Below are positions 11,390 through 21,158 of a DNA stretch of 64,000 nucleotides, in pieces. The stretch covers positions 62,001-126,000 of the forward strand of contig JAGTXK010000239.1 in the NCBI GenBank assembly GCA_019096195.1, in the 5' to 3' direction. Under the pieces are notes generated by a model. The model searched no databases. It worked only from the letters and a program-made list of their open reading frames with translations, and was not told the DNA's origin. The stretch is from Boletus sp. NGJ. Taxonomy: Eukaryota; Basidiomycota; Agaricomycetes; Boletales; Boletaceae. The position numbers and the translations under genes are program-made. The number at the start of each line of letters is the position of its first letter. The first letter of the stretch is position 1.

Positions 11390-13238
11390 TCACCGCTTCC
11401 GCTTGCCGCTGATGATAGGTTCAGTTTCTGGGCTGACACCCTCATGTCCCATCATCCCGCCTTCGGCACTCGCACTCTGACTTCCGTCCCCTTCGGAGCC
11501 GTCGTCCTGCGCCCCGGACGAGTTGCCATGAAGCGGGAGGCCAAATCCAGGTCCGCGAATGACGAACCCAGTCGGGGGATGTCGATCGTGATTCTCGCCC
11601 TCGCCATCGCCCACATACAGCCCACGCTCACGCTCGACTTCTTCTGCCTCGCCATCCAACATCTCTGTGTCGAGATCCACGACAGGGTTCATGGGTGGAA
11701 TTGCGATATGACCATCCGTGCGGACGGTTGGACGTTGTCGTGACCGATGCTCAATCCCAAGCAGGTCGTTCTCGACTTCCGTTTCGGCTCCATCGCGGGC
11801 AAGGGGAGGTGGACTGACGAGTTGGCGCACAGACGCAGTGGCGATGATATCCAGTGCGGATGGCGGTGCAGGGCCAACATCTTCCCACTCGATGTCATCA
11901 TCATCTCGTTCTGGTTCATGTTCAATCTCGACGTCTTCGTCAAGGTCTGCAAAACTGCGGCAGAGAGGGCAAGAAAAGGCGGAGGAGTGCTTCTCGAGAA
12001 GTGGGCGGATACATTTGTAGTGGAAAGCGTGTGAGCAGGGTGCGATGAAGAGGGCCTGACGGATTGTGACAGAAAAGAGACCTAAAGAGATTGTAATAAG
12101 ACCGACGAGTCCTACAGAAAAAAGAATGGAGGAACACACATATGCAACAATCTGGGATGTTGGCCTTGGGCAGTCGTTGTTTGCCCTTGGATGGGTCTGG
12201 TCCGATTGGATCGGTGGTCACAGCGAGCGCTTTGAGTTGGCTGATGGCATGCGTGCTGATCAAGAGGTTTTTAAAAAAGGGGGGAAAACGATGATGGAGA
12301 TGATGGGATACGCACTTGAAGGCATTGGCCGCTGCCTGCCACTCTCTACCGACCTCGATTTTTATCTTGACAGACTTGTAAATGTCCTCTGACCCGCCTT
12401 GATAATCGACGCCGAGCTGGAGGACGTCGCCATCTCTAAGTTGGTATTGTCTGGACTCGTGGCCGGCCGGGGAGAGACGGAGATGGTTGAGAAAGGTGCC
12501 GGAAGAAGACTTGGTATCTCTGATGAAAAACTTGCCGGATTCGAGCCAAATTTCGGCGTGAGAGCGGGAGACGACTTTCGACTTGAAGGCAAGTTTGTTA
12601 GAAGAGAGGAGGTTGGCTGCGTTGAAGCCGATTCCGGATCTGTCGGTGAATCTGCCTATGCGAAGAGGTGGGTCGTCGTCCCTGAGATCGCGAGTGATGG
12701 GCTCGAAGCGAAGTGTGCGACGAGAGTCGAGATGGGGAACGAGACGGATGCGATGGGTCTGGTTTGGGGAGGAGGATGTGGAAGATGGGCCGCGATTAAG
12801 CTGAGGTGGGGCTGCGAGGGGCATCGCTGGAGAGGTTGGGGTGGAAGGGGGCGAGGAAGGAACAGTGACGAGTTGGACGGCGGGTGGAGAGGAAGGTTGA
12901 CTGATGCTGGGGTGGCCTGTGGAACGTCTGCGCCTGAGGATACTGGATATGCCGAGCGAGACGGCGGGTGTTGGCTGAGGGATTGGGTTTGTGGTGAGCT
13001 GGGGGATGATGAGGGCAGCAGGAGCGAACGATCTGCGACGATGAGAATGGATGCTGTTGGATGTGCTGGGAGGGGCGGGACTTGCAGGGGGAGACGGGGA
13101 CGGGTCTCGGTGGGATGGCGCTGGCGGATGAGAAGAGGAGACACCGCGAGGTCGCCCACGAAGAAAGGATCCCAAAATGGTCGACCGCAATGCTGGCGGA
13201 GACTCGACGTGCATCACCACGGGCGAGCTGGATGCCAT
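11390..13238 (-). CDS. dma1-like: FHA-RING E3 ubiquitin ligase, Dma/Chfr type
   Basis: Three exons on the minus strand (13238-12316, 12255-12140, 12081-11390) encode 576 aa. A disordered Ser/Pro-rich N-terminus (1-160) is followed by an FHA domain at about 190-290 with phosphothreonine-binding features (LRIGRFTDRSG, VVSRSHAEIW, FIRDTKSSSGTFLN). Next comes the family's GREWQ block, then a RING-H2 domain at 344-388 (CCIC, APCSHAFHYKC, FSCPLCR) and an acidic tail. Splicing of intron 2 (58 nt) joins CCI to CLFSVTIRQALF, as in orthologues. Yeast Dma1/Dma2 and S. pombe dma1 use this FHA-RING order to bind phosphorylated partners and ubiquitinate them in spindle-position and septation checkpoints. 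It is longer than the yeast proteins, mainly at both disordered ends. Confidence 0.9.
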
Positions 13239-14391
13239 TCGGTTTCAAAGCAGAATTGAAGGGGTGGAGGACAAGGTGGTTCACCGTTTACGAACTGGTG
13301 TAAATATTTTTTTTTCTCTCTCTCTTTCAATCTCGACGAGGCTGAGCCATCTCTACTACGTACTCAAAATCAAGGCACAGCTGGCAACGCCACTTTTTTA
13401 CCCTGAAATTTCATCGTCTTTGACAGTACTACTAGTCACTGACACCGCTCATTTCGATTCTTTGCGCATGAGATTGGGCAAGCTCCATATGAGCTGGCTG
13501 CGGAGGGTATCCGGTTTATCGCTGGTGAAAGAGCTCCGGCCCACTACTGGAAGCCTCGTCGGACACTGCCTCGGCTTCTGCCCTGTTACCTCGACCCACC
13601 ACCTTCCGAGCCGGTTGCGTATTACAGAAAGACAGGAACCCAATAACCGAAGCCGACTTGGTGGTCAGTGGTGCTAACGAGGCTCGCTTGGTCGAGAGGA
13701 CGTACAGCCTTTGATATCCGTGTAGGAGATGGGCTCCACATAGCCTTGGAAGCGAGCTCAGTAGTGCTCTTTGCAGATAGCCAAGACGTAAATGCGTTGG
13801 CTGCAATAATTTACTGTACTAGTCCTCGGGCATTATCGCTTCCAAAGACTAGGTTTAATTTGGATTACACGGAGATGCGACAAGACTAATAATTAAGCAA
13901 TTGCGCAATCCCGTCGGCGCCGCTCAAAGCTGAAACACCTCACAGCGACACCGCTTCTGCAAAGGCTCTTCCACTACAAGTCAAAAGTCAAACCCGCAAC
14001 ATTGTCAAGGAGTTCCTCTCGCTCTATTCGGAGCGTGTTGGGTCTGCGTGACATTTCCCATCGTCACTTCTGGGTGGACAATAATGGCAGTGGCTAGCAG
14101 GCTGTACAAGCACAATTAATCTGTATACAGCATCCAGTATCGACGAGAATCACCTGAAGCTGTGTTCACTCGTCCGTTCCCTATGCTCCGAGTTGTCAGC
14201 GACGGCAAAATCCATTAATATTGATTGTCGAAAGCTCTTAGTGAAGTGACCTGTCTTGATTAATAACTCGACTGTGATTGGTTACGGCACATTCCGAAGG
14301 CGGCAGCCGTACGCCTTTCGAATTCATTGCGACAAATCCCACTGTAGCTTGTCCTCGTCCTCGTCGTCTCGCTTGCCATCTTTCACTCGCC
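13239..14391. promoter_or_regulatory. Shared upstream region of the FHA-RING and SDH2 genes
   Basis: The two genes point away from each other across 1.15 kb. An inverted CCAAT box (ATTGG at about 14277-14281) lies roughly 110 bp before the SDH2 start, a position typical of HAP-complex control of respiratory genes; that role is inferred. No supported gene lies between. Confidence 0.4.
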
Positions 14392-15517
14392 ATGCACGGC
14401 ATCCTCGCTAACTCGGCCTTTTCTCCCGTATGCTCAGGTGCACTTCGCGCCTCACTACGCACCTTTGCCTCCTCTGCCGCCAGGTCCCAGGCAGTGCCTA
14501 CCGAGAAACCGACCTTGATGAAGGAGTTCAAGATCTATCGCTGGGTCAGTATCACTCATCTCGTCCAACATGCATACTCACATCTACGCGTACGCGCACC
14601 AGAATCCAGATGAGCCAGAGAAGAAACCCACCCTCCAATCCTACACCATTGACCTCAACCAAACTGGACCCATGGCACGTATCTACTCACGTTTCCCCTA
14701 TCGGCTCCCCTGACGTTTTGCTTTGTACGCGCAAATGTACAGGTCCTTGATGCGCTGATAAAGATCAAGAACGAGGTCGACCCCACCCTGACTTTCCGAC
14801 GCTCTTGCCGAGAGGGCATTTGTGGTTCTTGTGCCATGAACATCGATGGCCAAAACACACTCGCCTGTCTCTGCCGCATCGACAGGAACGCGAGCAAAGA
14901 CTCCAAGATCTACCCCCTTCCGCACAGTCCGTAACCCCTCTTTCTACACGTGATGCGAACTCATGCGTTGCTCCCCTTTTTACTCTCGTTAGTGTACATC
15001 GTAAAGGACCTCGTCCCTGACCTCACTCTCTTTTACAAACAATACAAATCCATCAAACCTTACCTCCAAAACGACAACCCACCCAAACAAGGCGAATTCT
15101 TGCAATCACAAGAGGACCGCAAGAAACTCGATGGTCTCTACGAGTGTATTCTCTGTGCCTGCTGTTCAACCAGTTGTCCCTCTTATTGGTGGAACCAGGA
15201 CGAGTATCTCGGGCCCGCGACGTTGATGCAGGCGTATCGCTGGATTGCGGATTCTCGCGTAGGTGTTGTGTCATGACGAGTCGTGTTGAACGACTGACGT
15301 GATCGGATATATAGGATGCATATGGGGCCCAGAGAAAGGAACAGCTTCAGAACGAGATGAGCATGTACAGGTGTCATACCATCTTCAACTGTCCGTCGTT
15401 CAACGTTCTCTCCTCATGCATTTCTCATTGATTTCCTTAGGCTCGCGTACGTGCCCAAAGGGCTTGAACCCCGCCGCCGCTATCGCCAAGATCAAGCTTG
15501 AGCTTGCTGCAGATTAG
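14392..15517 (+). CDS. SDH2: Succinate dehydrogenase iron-sulfur subunit, mitochondrial
   Basis: Six exons (14392-14544, 14603-14674, 14743-14926, 14993-15258, 15315-15390, 15441-15517) give 275 aa, the normal length. The N-terminus ([15 protein letters not shown]) is a mitochondrial targeting sequence. The [2Fe-2S] ligands sit in CREGICGSC with a downstream C, and the [4Fe-4S]/[3Fe-4S] ligands in [22 protein letters not shown] and TCPKGLNP. SdhB passes electrons from the flavoprotein to ubiquinone in complex II. Intron 2 (14675-14742) begins with GC (ATG followed by GCACGT): only this donor yields the invariant [14 protein letters not shown], because the nearby GT (gcac/GTATCT) leads to a stop. 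Introns 3 and 5 both use the rare donor GTCCGT. Confidence 0.97.
14675..14742 (+). other. SDH2: GC-AG intron in SDH2
   Basis: This 68-nt intron has donor GCACGT, a CTGAC branch-like site near 14709 and acceptor TACAG. The exon junction reproduces the conserved GPM/VLDAL sequence in phase 0. Confidence 0.9.
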
Positions 15518-15897
15518 GACCCTCTCTCGTGTGGATCGGGGTTAAAGTGTGTGTTGGACAATCACAACCGGTTGGATTCCTATTTCTTGTTGTCATTTAC
15601 CAGAATGCATGTCATTCATATCGACCCAATGCAAGCTAAACCCGGTGTAAAGGGGTTGACCGTTTAGTATAGTGACTGTGCTCTATATCCGGTATTGTCC
15701 ATACATGAATACAACGAACTACGAATCGGTAGCGGCGCAAGAGCGCCAAGTCCCCGACTCCTTGGAACAAAACAACGACGAAGCGGAAACGACACAGAAT
15801 GATGATTGCACGGATGACGAGGCAGTAGATACAATTTCTAGGACAAAATATTAAGAAAACCAAGAGTTCAAGCACTCAAGAAATTAGGTCCACCATT
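15518..15897. other. SDH2 downstream region and edge of the transposon block
   Basis: No gene is supported. Base composition shifts from about half GC to AT-rich just right of this stretch. Confidence 0.45.
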
Positions 15898-16380
15898 ACT
15901 CAGTTGGTCATAACCCAGTCTTCGTCTTCCTCAACCACCAAGCTCTTTTTGGTGGGAGACTGACCAGCAGGTTGTTCCTTGTCATCTGCCTTGTGTTTTC
16001 CCTTGGCAGGTGCCTTTCTCTTCCCTTTCACAGCAACCCTGCCCTTTCCTTTGGCTGACACTTTACCTTTATCTTTTGGGACCATCAGACACATTTGTCC
16101 CATCAACAGCATCAGAGGGGGTGGAGGGCCCAGGACCTGCAAGCAATATATTGACTTGAGAGTACTTATGATATGGAAGCAGTTTCATGCTCTGGAGCAT
16201 GATCTGGTAGATTCATGAACCATTGGAATTGGAGTTGTTCCTATTATTGCCCTGGATATCCCAACTTTAGTCAAATGAAGACTCATGTCAGTGAGTGGTG
16301 ATTCATACAACTGTATCTCACTTACAGCTTGAGGAATACCTTGACTTCAACATAATCATCAGTAAAAACAGAACTAACTG
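15898..16380 (-). pseudogene. Relic of an unknown Lys-rich, acidic-tailed protein
   Basis: Read on the minus strand, a possible acceptor (TTGCTTGCAG near 16141) precedes a Lys/Gly-rich stretch (KGKGRVAVKGKRKAPAKGK) that ends SPTKKSLVVEEDEDWVMTN before a stop at about 15900. Further upstream, GATTATGTTGAAGTCAAG followed by a GTAAGT donor could be a preceding exon, but the sequence between has stops. A diverged, AT-enriched version of the acidic end (QKKTIIINEDDDE) occurs near 21040-21110, so this is a repeated family and probably part of a transposon. Identity unknown. Confidence 0.35.
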
Positions 16381-16495
16381 TCCAGTGCTGGACAGTACTA
16401 GACAGTAACACAGTGCTTATAGTGAGGGTCCAACTGGATAGTAGTCATAGTATTCTCATAGTACTTCCATAGTGATCATAGTGATGCCAAGTATA

Positions 16496-16706
16496 CAGTG
16501 ACTTTCAAAATTGAGTCAATGTTTTGAGATTTTGGAGTATTAGCTATATAACTCAGGAACATGAACAAATAGAGCCAAAGTATAAGTGGGTGTCTAAATG
16601 TGCCTGCCCCTGGCTATCTGTCAAAAAACTATTTATGTAAGTTGAATAAGTATCCATGGAGATATAGTCAATTCAAATTGGCAAGTCATTGACTCAATTG
16701 TGTAAC
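16496..16706 (+). repeat. Left terminal inverted repeat of Tc1 family B
   Basis: This matches the inverted sequence at 20059-20270 along nearly its whole length, with scattered substitutions. The motif AAATTGAGTCAATG near the outer end recurs inverted at the inner end (CATTGACTCAATT). Confidence 0.85.
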
Positions 16707-16710
16707 TACC

Positions 16711-18890
16711 TGAAAGGAACTTGCAATGGACGAAGGAAAGAACCTAAACCCAATATCTGAAGCGTTGCTAACTTAAAGCAATATGCGACAGAGAGAAAGG
16801 CAATTTCAAGGCTAGGCGAAACATGGTATTCTACCGGCTACTTATATACTACCGATAGCAGTGCATGGACCGTGCTGTGCTGTGACATTGTAGGGTACTG
16901 GGTATGACTTCACAGGAACGGGGAAATGTTAGTGTCCAATGGTGAAAGGGAGAAATGATGGAGTGAGATGTGTGTGGTATGCACATGTAAGTGAAAGGTA
17001 GTCCGGAGCGTTCTAGATGTGGCTACATGTGATATGTCTAAAGGGGGACTAATAGATAGGAATGGAGATGAGAAACGGAAGGGGAAATGGGAAGGTGATG
17101 CGTAAGGCATCGCATAGGGTGATCGTTGGATCTGGTATCGAGACGAGATCGTATCGGATGATAGATCGGGTCTTGTCTATGTCTAGGGGTTGTGATCTGA
17201 TGTTTGCCTGATCAGTACTTGGGTTAATCTGGTGTGGACCTGATTGGTACTTGGCGGTGTGAGGAGTGATCTACGGTATGAGCCAAGGATCAGGGATTGA
17301 GCGGGGGATTCGAGGATCTGGAGGTGGGCTCCTGATTAGTACTTGTGTAGCGTACCGAGCACTGCGTCAGGTACGGTCTACAGGTTGGTGTGCATGTAAT
17401 GAGCGTATACGTGACAAGGGGGTTATTGTCATCGTACAGGGCGTCATGATGCACGGTGTGGCTACCGAGTGCTGCTTTGGGTATGTCCACGAGGTGTGGT
17501 AGTTTAGAGGTGTGCGGGCCTGTGCTTGTGGCGATGAACGCCAGTTTAGCCATGAGGCTACTTGGTGTCGTAGGTGTAATGGGTATGACGAGGGTACGAC
17601 TAGTGAAAGTGTACATAGGTGTACGCGGTTGAAACGATCACTGATTATACCACCTACTTATTAGCACTCCTACCTACACTTTCGCACTACCTATAGACGA
17701 TACACTCACCTACCCTCACCCAACCTCCATCCTAGCCTCGCCCCGCATACACCTAGAGTAGTCATCCATCGCATCCTCCCTTATACGATACACCATACAT
17801 CGACCACACCCACGTACGCTTTCATTAGTTGTACCCCAGTCGTACCTGTTACACCTATAACACCAAGTAGCCTCACGGCTAAACCTGGCGTTCACCGCCA
17901 CAAGCAAGGCCTGCACACCTATAAACTACATCCCCCTTGTGGACCTACCTGATGCAGCACTTGATAGCCACATCACGTGACATAACGCCATATGATAACA
18001 ATAACCCCTTTGTCACGTATATGCTCATTACATGCATGAGACCTGTAGACAGTACCTGACGCAGGGCTCGGTATGCTACACAAGTACTAATCAGGAGCCC
18101 ACCTCCAGATCCTCGAATCTCCCACTCAATCCCCGATCTCCAACTCACACTGTAGATCACCTCTCGTACCGCCAAGTACTAATCAAGCCCATGCTAGATT
18201 AACCCAAGTACTGATCAGGCGAACGTCAGATCACAACCCCTAGACATAGACAAGACCCGATCTGTCACCCGACACGATCCTGTCTCGATACCAGATCCAA
18301 TGATCACCCCATGCGATGCCTTACACATCACTCTTTCATTTCTTCTTTCGTCTCTCATCTCCATTTCTATCTATTAGTCCCTCTTTAGATATATCACACG
18401 TAGCCACGCCTAGAGTGCTCTGGACTACCTTTCACTTACATGCGTATACCATGCGCATCTCATTCCATCGTTTTCCCTTTCCGCCATTGGACACTAACAC
18501 TTCCTTGTTCCTGTGATGTCATACCCAGTACCCTACGACGTCATAGCATAGCACGGTCCGTGCACCACTATCGGTAGTATATAAGTAGCCGGTAGAGTAC
18601 CATGTTTCATCTAGCCTTGAAATTGCCTTTCTCTCTGTCGCATATTGCTTTAGTTAGCAATGCTTCAGATATTGGGTTTAGGTTTCTTTCTTTCGTTCAT
18701 TGCAAGTTCCTTTCAGCGGTCGTGTGGTGTATCATATGAGGGAGGATACAATGAGTGACTACTCTAGGTGTATGCGGGGTTAGGCTAGGATGGAGGTTGG
18801 GGGAGGATAGGTGGGCATATCGTCTGTAGGTGGTGCGAAGGTGTAGGTGGGGTTGCTAATAAGTAGGTGGTATAATCGGTGATCATTTCA
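16711..18890 (-). mobile_element. Solo LTR (about 1.09 kb family), split by a second solo LTR
   Basis: Fossil of an LTR retrotransposon. The halves 16711-17629 and 18721-18890 form one LTR of about 1089 bp with TG...CA ends, flanked by the 5-bp duplication CTACC (16706-16710 and 18891-18895). The LTR sense strand is minus, judged from its TATA box. It sits at the inner edge of the left Tc1 repeat. No internal coding region remains, as expected after LTR-LTR recombination. Confidence 0.9.
17630..18715 (+). mobile_element. Solo LTR (same 1.09-kb family) nested in the previous LTR
   Basis: This 1086-bp copy lies in the opposite orientation to its host LTR, with TG...CA ends and the target duplication GCGGT at 17625-17629 and 18716-18720. 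A TATA box (GTATATAAG) lies near 18578 in the sense direction. It is younger than the LTR it interrupts and similar in sequence to the copy at 23559-24644. Confidence 0.92.
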
Positions 18891-19042
18891 CTACCTGTCA
18901 GATCTATCAAAGATGGATAGCTGTTATATGTAACCCTTGATGGAAGTATGATAGATGGTTACCATAGTTACTATATCTTAGTAATCATTTCAACTGACAC
19001 TATTTAAAGGCTGGTTTAATCTCTTATGCCTTTCAAATTCAC

Positions 19043-20030
19043 TATGCATTCTACACCCTCTTCTCAAAAAGAAAACATCCTTTCTCTGGCTTCTAATGGT
19101 CATTCTACTTGTCATATTGCCTCCAAACTAGATGTCAGCCAGTCTACTATCTCCAGGATCTTCTTTCCAATAGATCTATACCTCTTTCTGGCTGTCTCTC
19201 CAAGCTTTTAGCCACTTCTCAGCATGCTATCATCACTCAAATCACCATAGGCAGAGCTGCCAATGCTATTCAGGCTATCTATCATATCAATTCCATCATT
19301 TCTAGTCCAGTCTCCTCACAAACAGTGAGAAGAGTCCTAAAAAAACATTTGTTTAAGGCTGTAACAAAGCAGAAAAAGCCACTTCTTGCTGCAAGAAATA
19401 AGAAGAAGCATTTAGCCTTTGCTCTAAAGTATCAGGAATGGACTATTGAGGACTGGAAGAGGGTTATTTGGTCAGATGAGATCAAAATAAACAGGATAGG
19501 GTCAGATGGAAAGGAATGGATATGGAAACAGGCAGGTAAGGGCCTTATTAACAGAGAGGTTCAGGGAACAGTAAAGTTTAGAGGAGGAAATATCATGGTA
19601 TGGGTTGGAAAGGTGTTGGGCACCTTGCAGAGGTTGAGGGGAGGATGGATGCCAATCATTTTGAAGGACAACTTGCTTCCCAGCTTGGAGGAATCTGGAA
19701 TTTCTCTAGAGAATGTGATTTTTCAACAGGACAATGACCCCAAATATACCTCCAAAACAGCCAAAACATGGATGGAGGACAATGATATCAATCTTCTGGA
19801 TTGGCCTCTATAATCTCCAGATCTTAATCTTATTGAACACCTTTGGCATCACATTAAAAAGGAGCTTGCCAAGTATTCAAGACATGTCAAAGGAGTATGG
19901 GAGATTTGGGATAGAGTGGCAGAAGTATGGAACAACATAGATCCAGAAGTGTGTCAGAATTTGATTGACAGCATGCCTAGAAGGATCCAAGCAGTGATCA
20001 AGGCCAAAGGAGGTCATACAAAGTACTAGA
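19043..20030 (+). pseudogene. Tc1-type transposase of family B, broken
   Basis: The frame begins MHSTPSSQKENILSLASNG (helix-turn-helix) and ends SMPRRIQAVIKAKGGHTKY, collinear with the 338-aa transposase at 21390-22406. The catalytic set is recognisable: WSDE, QQDNDPKYTS and NLIEHLW. Breaks in this plain DNA transposon: a frame change near 19165 after STISRI, missing codons near 19600-19660 (the region that should follow MVW), and a stop at about 19811 in the motif WPxQSPDLN. It cannot encode an active enzyme as it stands. Confidence 0.88.
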
Positions 20031-20058
20031 ATTGGCTAATTCTATAGATTTGATATAT

Positions 20059-20270
20059 GGTTACAAAATTGAGTCAATAACTTGCCAATTTAAATTGACT
20101 ATATCTCTATGAATGCTTATTCAAATTATATAAGTCTTTTCTTGACAGATAGCCAGGAGCAGGCACAGTTAGACACCCACTGATACTTTGGCTTTATTTG
20201 TTCATGTTCCTGAGTTATATAGCTAATACTTCAAAATCTCAAAACATTGACTCAATTTTGGAAGTCACTA
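20059..20270 (-). repeat. Right terminal inverted repeat of Tc1 family B
   Basis: Inverted match of 16496-16706; it ends GGAAGTCACTA before the TA duplication. Confidence 0.85.
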
Positions 20271-21158
20271 TACATAGTGGCTTAGCAATCCTAAACCTAA
20301 TCCAATTTCAAGCCAATTCTAATTCCAAATTCAATCAAATATTAATTCTATTAATTCTAATTCTAATTCTAATGATTTACAAAGTGAAGTGTTAACTTTA
20401 TGTAATGAGTAGAGAAGAATAAAATTGAGAAATAAGAGGGTGGGAAAGTTTTTGAAGTCTGGCATGTTTATATAAGAATGGTGGCACAAACATTATCTGC
20501 TTTTCTAACACTGAGTGTGGGAAAATGGACTTGGATATTTTTTTTGAGTGTAGGTCTACACTTTTGGTACACTTTGTGACTTCACTTTTACTACACTTTG
20601 GTGCGCATTTTTGATACATTTTTGATACACTTTGTTTGTTACACAGTACTACACTCTGCTACACTTGTTTGCTACACTTTTTGTATATGTACTTTTGATT
20701 TAGGATTAGGAAATAGAATTAGAATTAGAATTAGCTTAAAATTACTATTATGACTATGACTACTATAAATGTACTATGAATGCTATGAAATGCTATGGTA
20801 CTATGATACTATGACACTATAAACACTATGAATATACTATGGATACTATAAATACACTTTCAATACTATGATACTATGAACACTATGAACACTATGAGTT
20901 ATCTATGAAATTATTATGGCACTATGAGCACTATGATAAAATCCTGTATTTACTGATGCAGATCTTTTATTGTATATGATTTTATGCCCTCCCATCCAAA
21001 ACACAAGAAGAAGGTGATATATGTTATATGACATCAATTTTCATACCCACAATTTCATCATCATCCTCATTGATGATTATTGTTTTTTTTTGGTGGGCAA
21101 CTGACTGACAGGAGATAAGCCTGTCTATGTTTAGGACAATAAATACAAATGAATGATA
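20271..21158. repeat. AT-rich spacer with short tandem repeats
   Basis: It holds (TTCTAA)n-like runs near 20305-20375 and (AGAATT)n near 20710-20735. A cluster of CTACACTTT/TACACTTT motifs spans 20550-20690. A degenerate CTATGA/ACTATGA array spans about 20745-20940. Near 21024-21110 lies a diverged minus-strand copy of the acidic tail described at 15898-16380. No gene is supported. Confidence 0.6.

Larger units (their letters stand above)
16496..20270 (+). mobile_element. Tc1/mariner-type element (family B), broken, carrying nested LTR insertions
   Basis: The element starts CAGTGACTTTCAAAATTGAG at 16496 and ends with its inverted form at 20270, flanked by TA on both sides (16494-16495 and 20271-20272). 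The terminal inverted repeats are long, about 16496-16706 and 20059-20270. Each begins with AAATTGAGTCAATG and closes, at its inner end, with the same motif inverted. Apart from the LTR insertion at 16711-18890 the element would be about 1.6 kb. The transposase remnant lies at 19043-20030. Target duplications show the Tc1 element is older than the LTRs inside it. Confidence 0.9.

Noticed and set aside
12399-13259. 286-aa open frame on the plus strand
   Set aside because: It lies antisense to exon 1 of the FHA-RING gene and is a Gly/Arg-rich shadow of its Ser/Pro-rich coding sequence.
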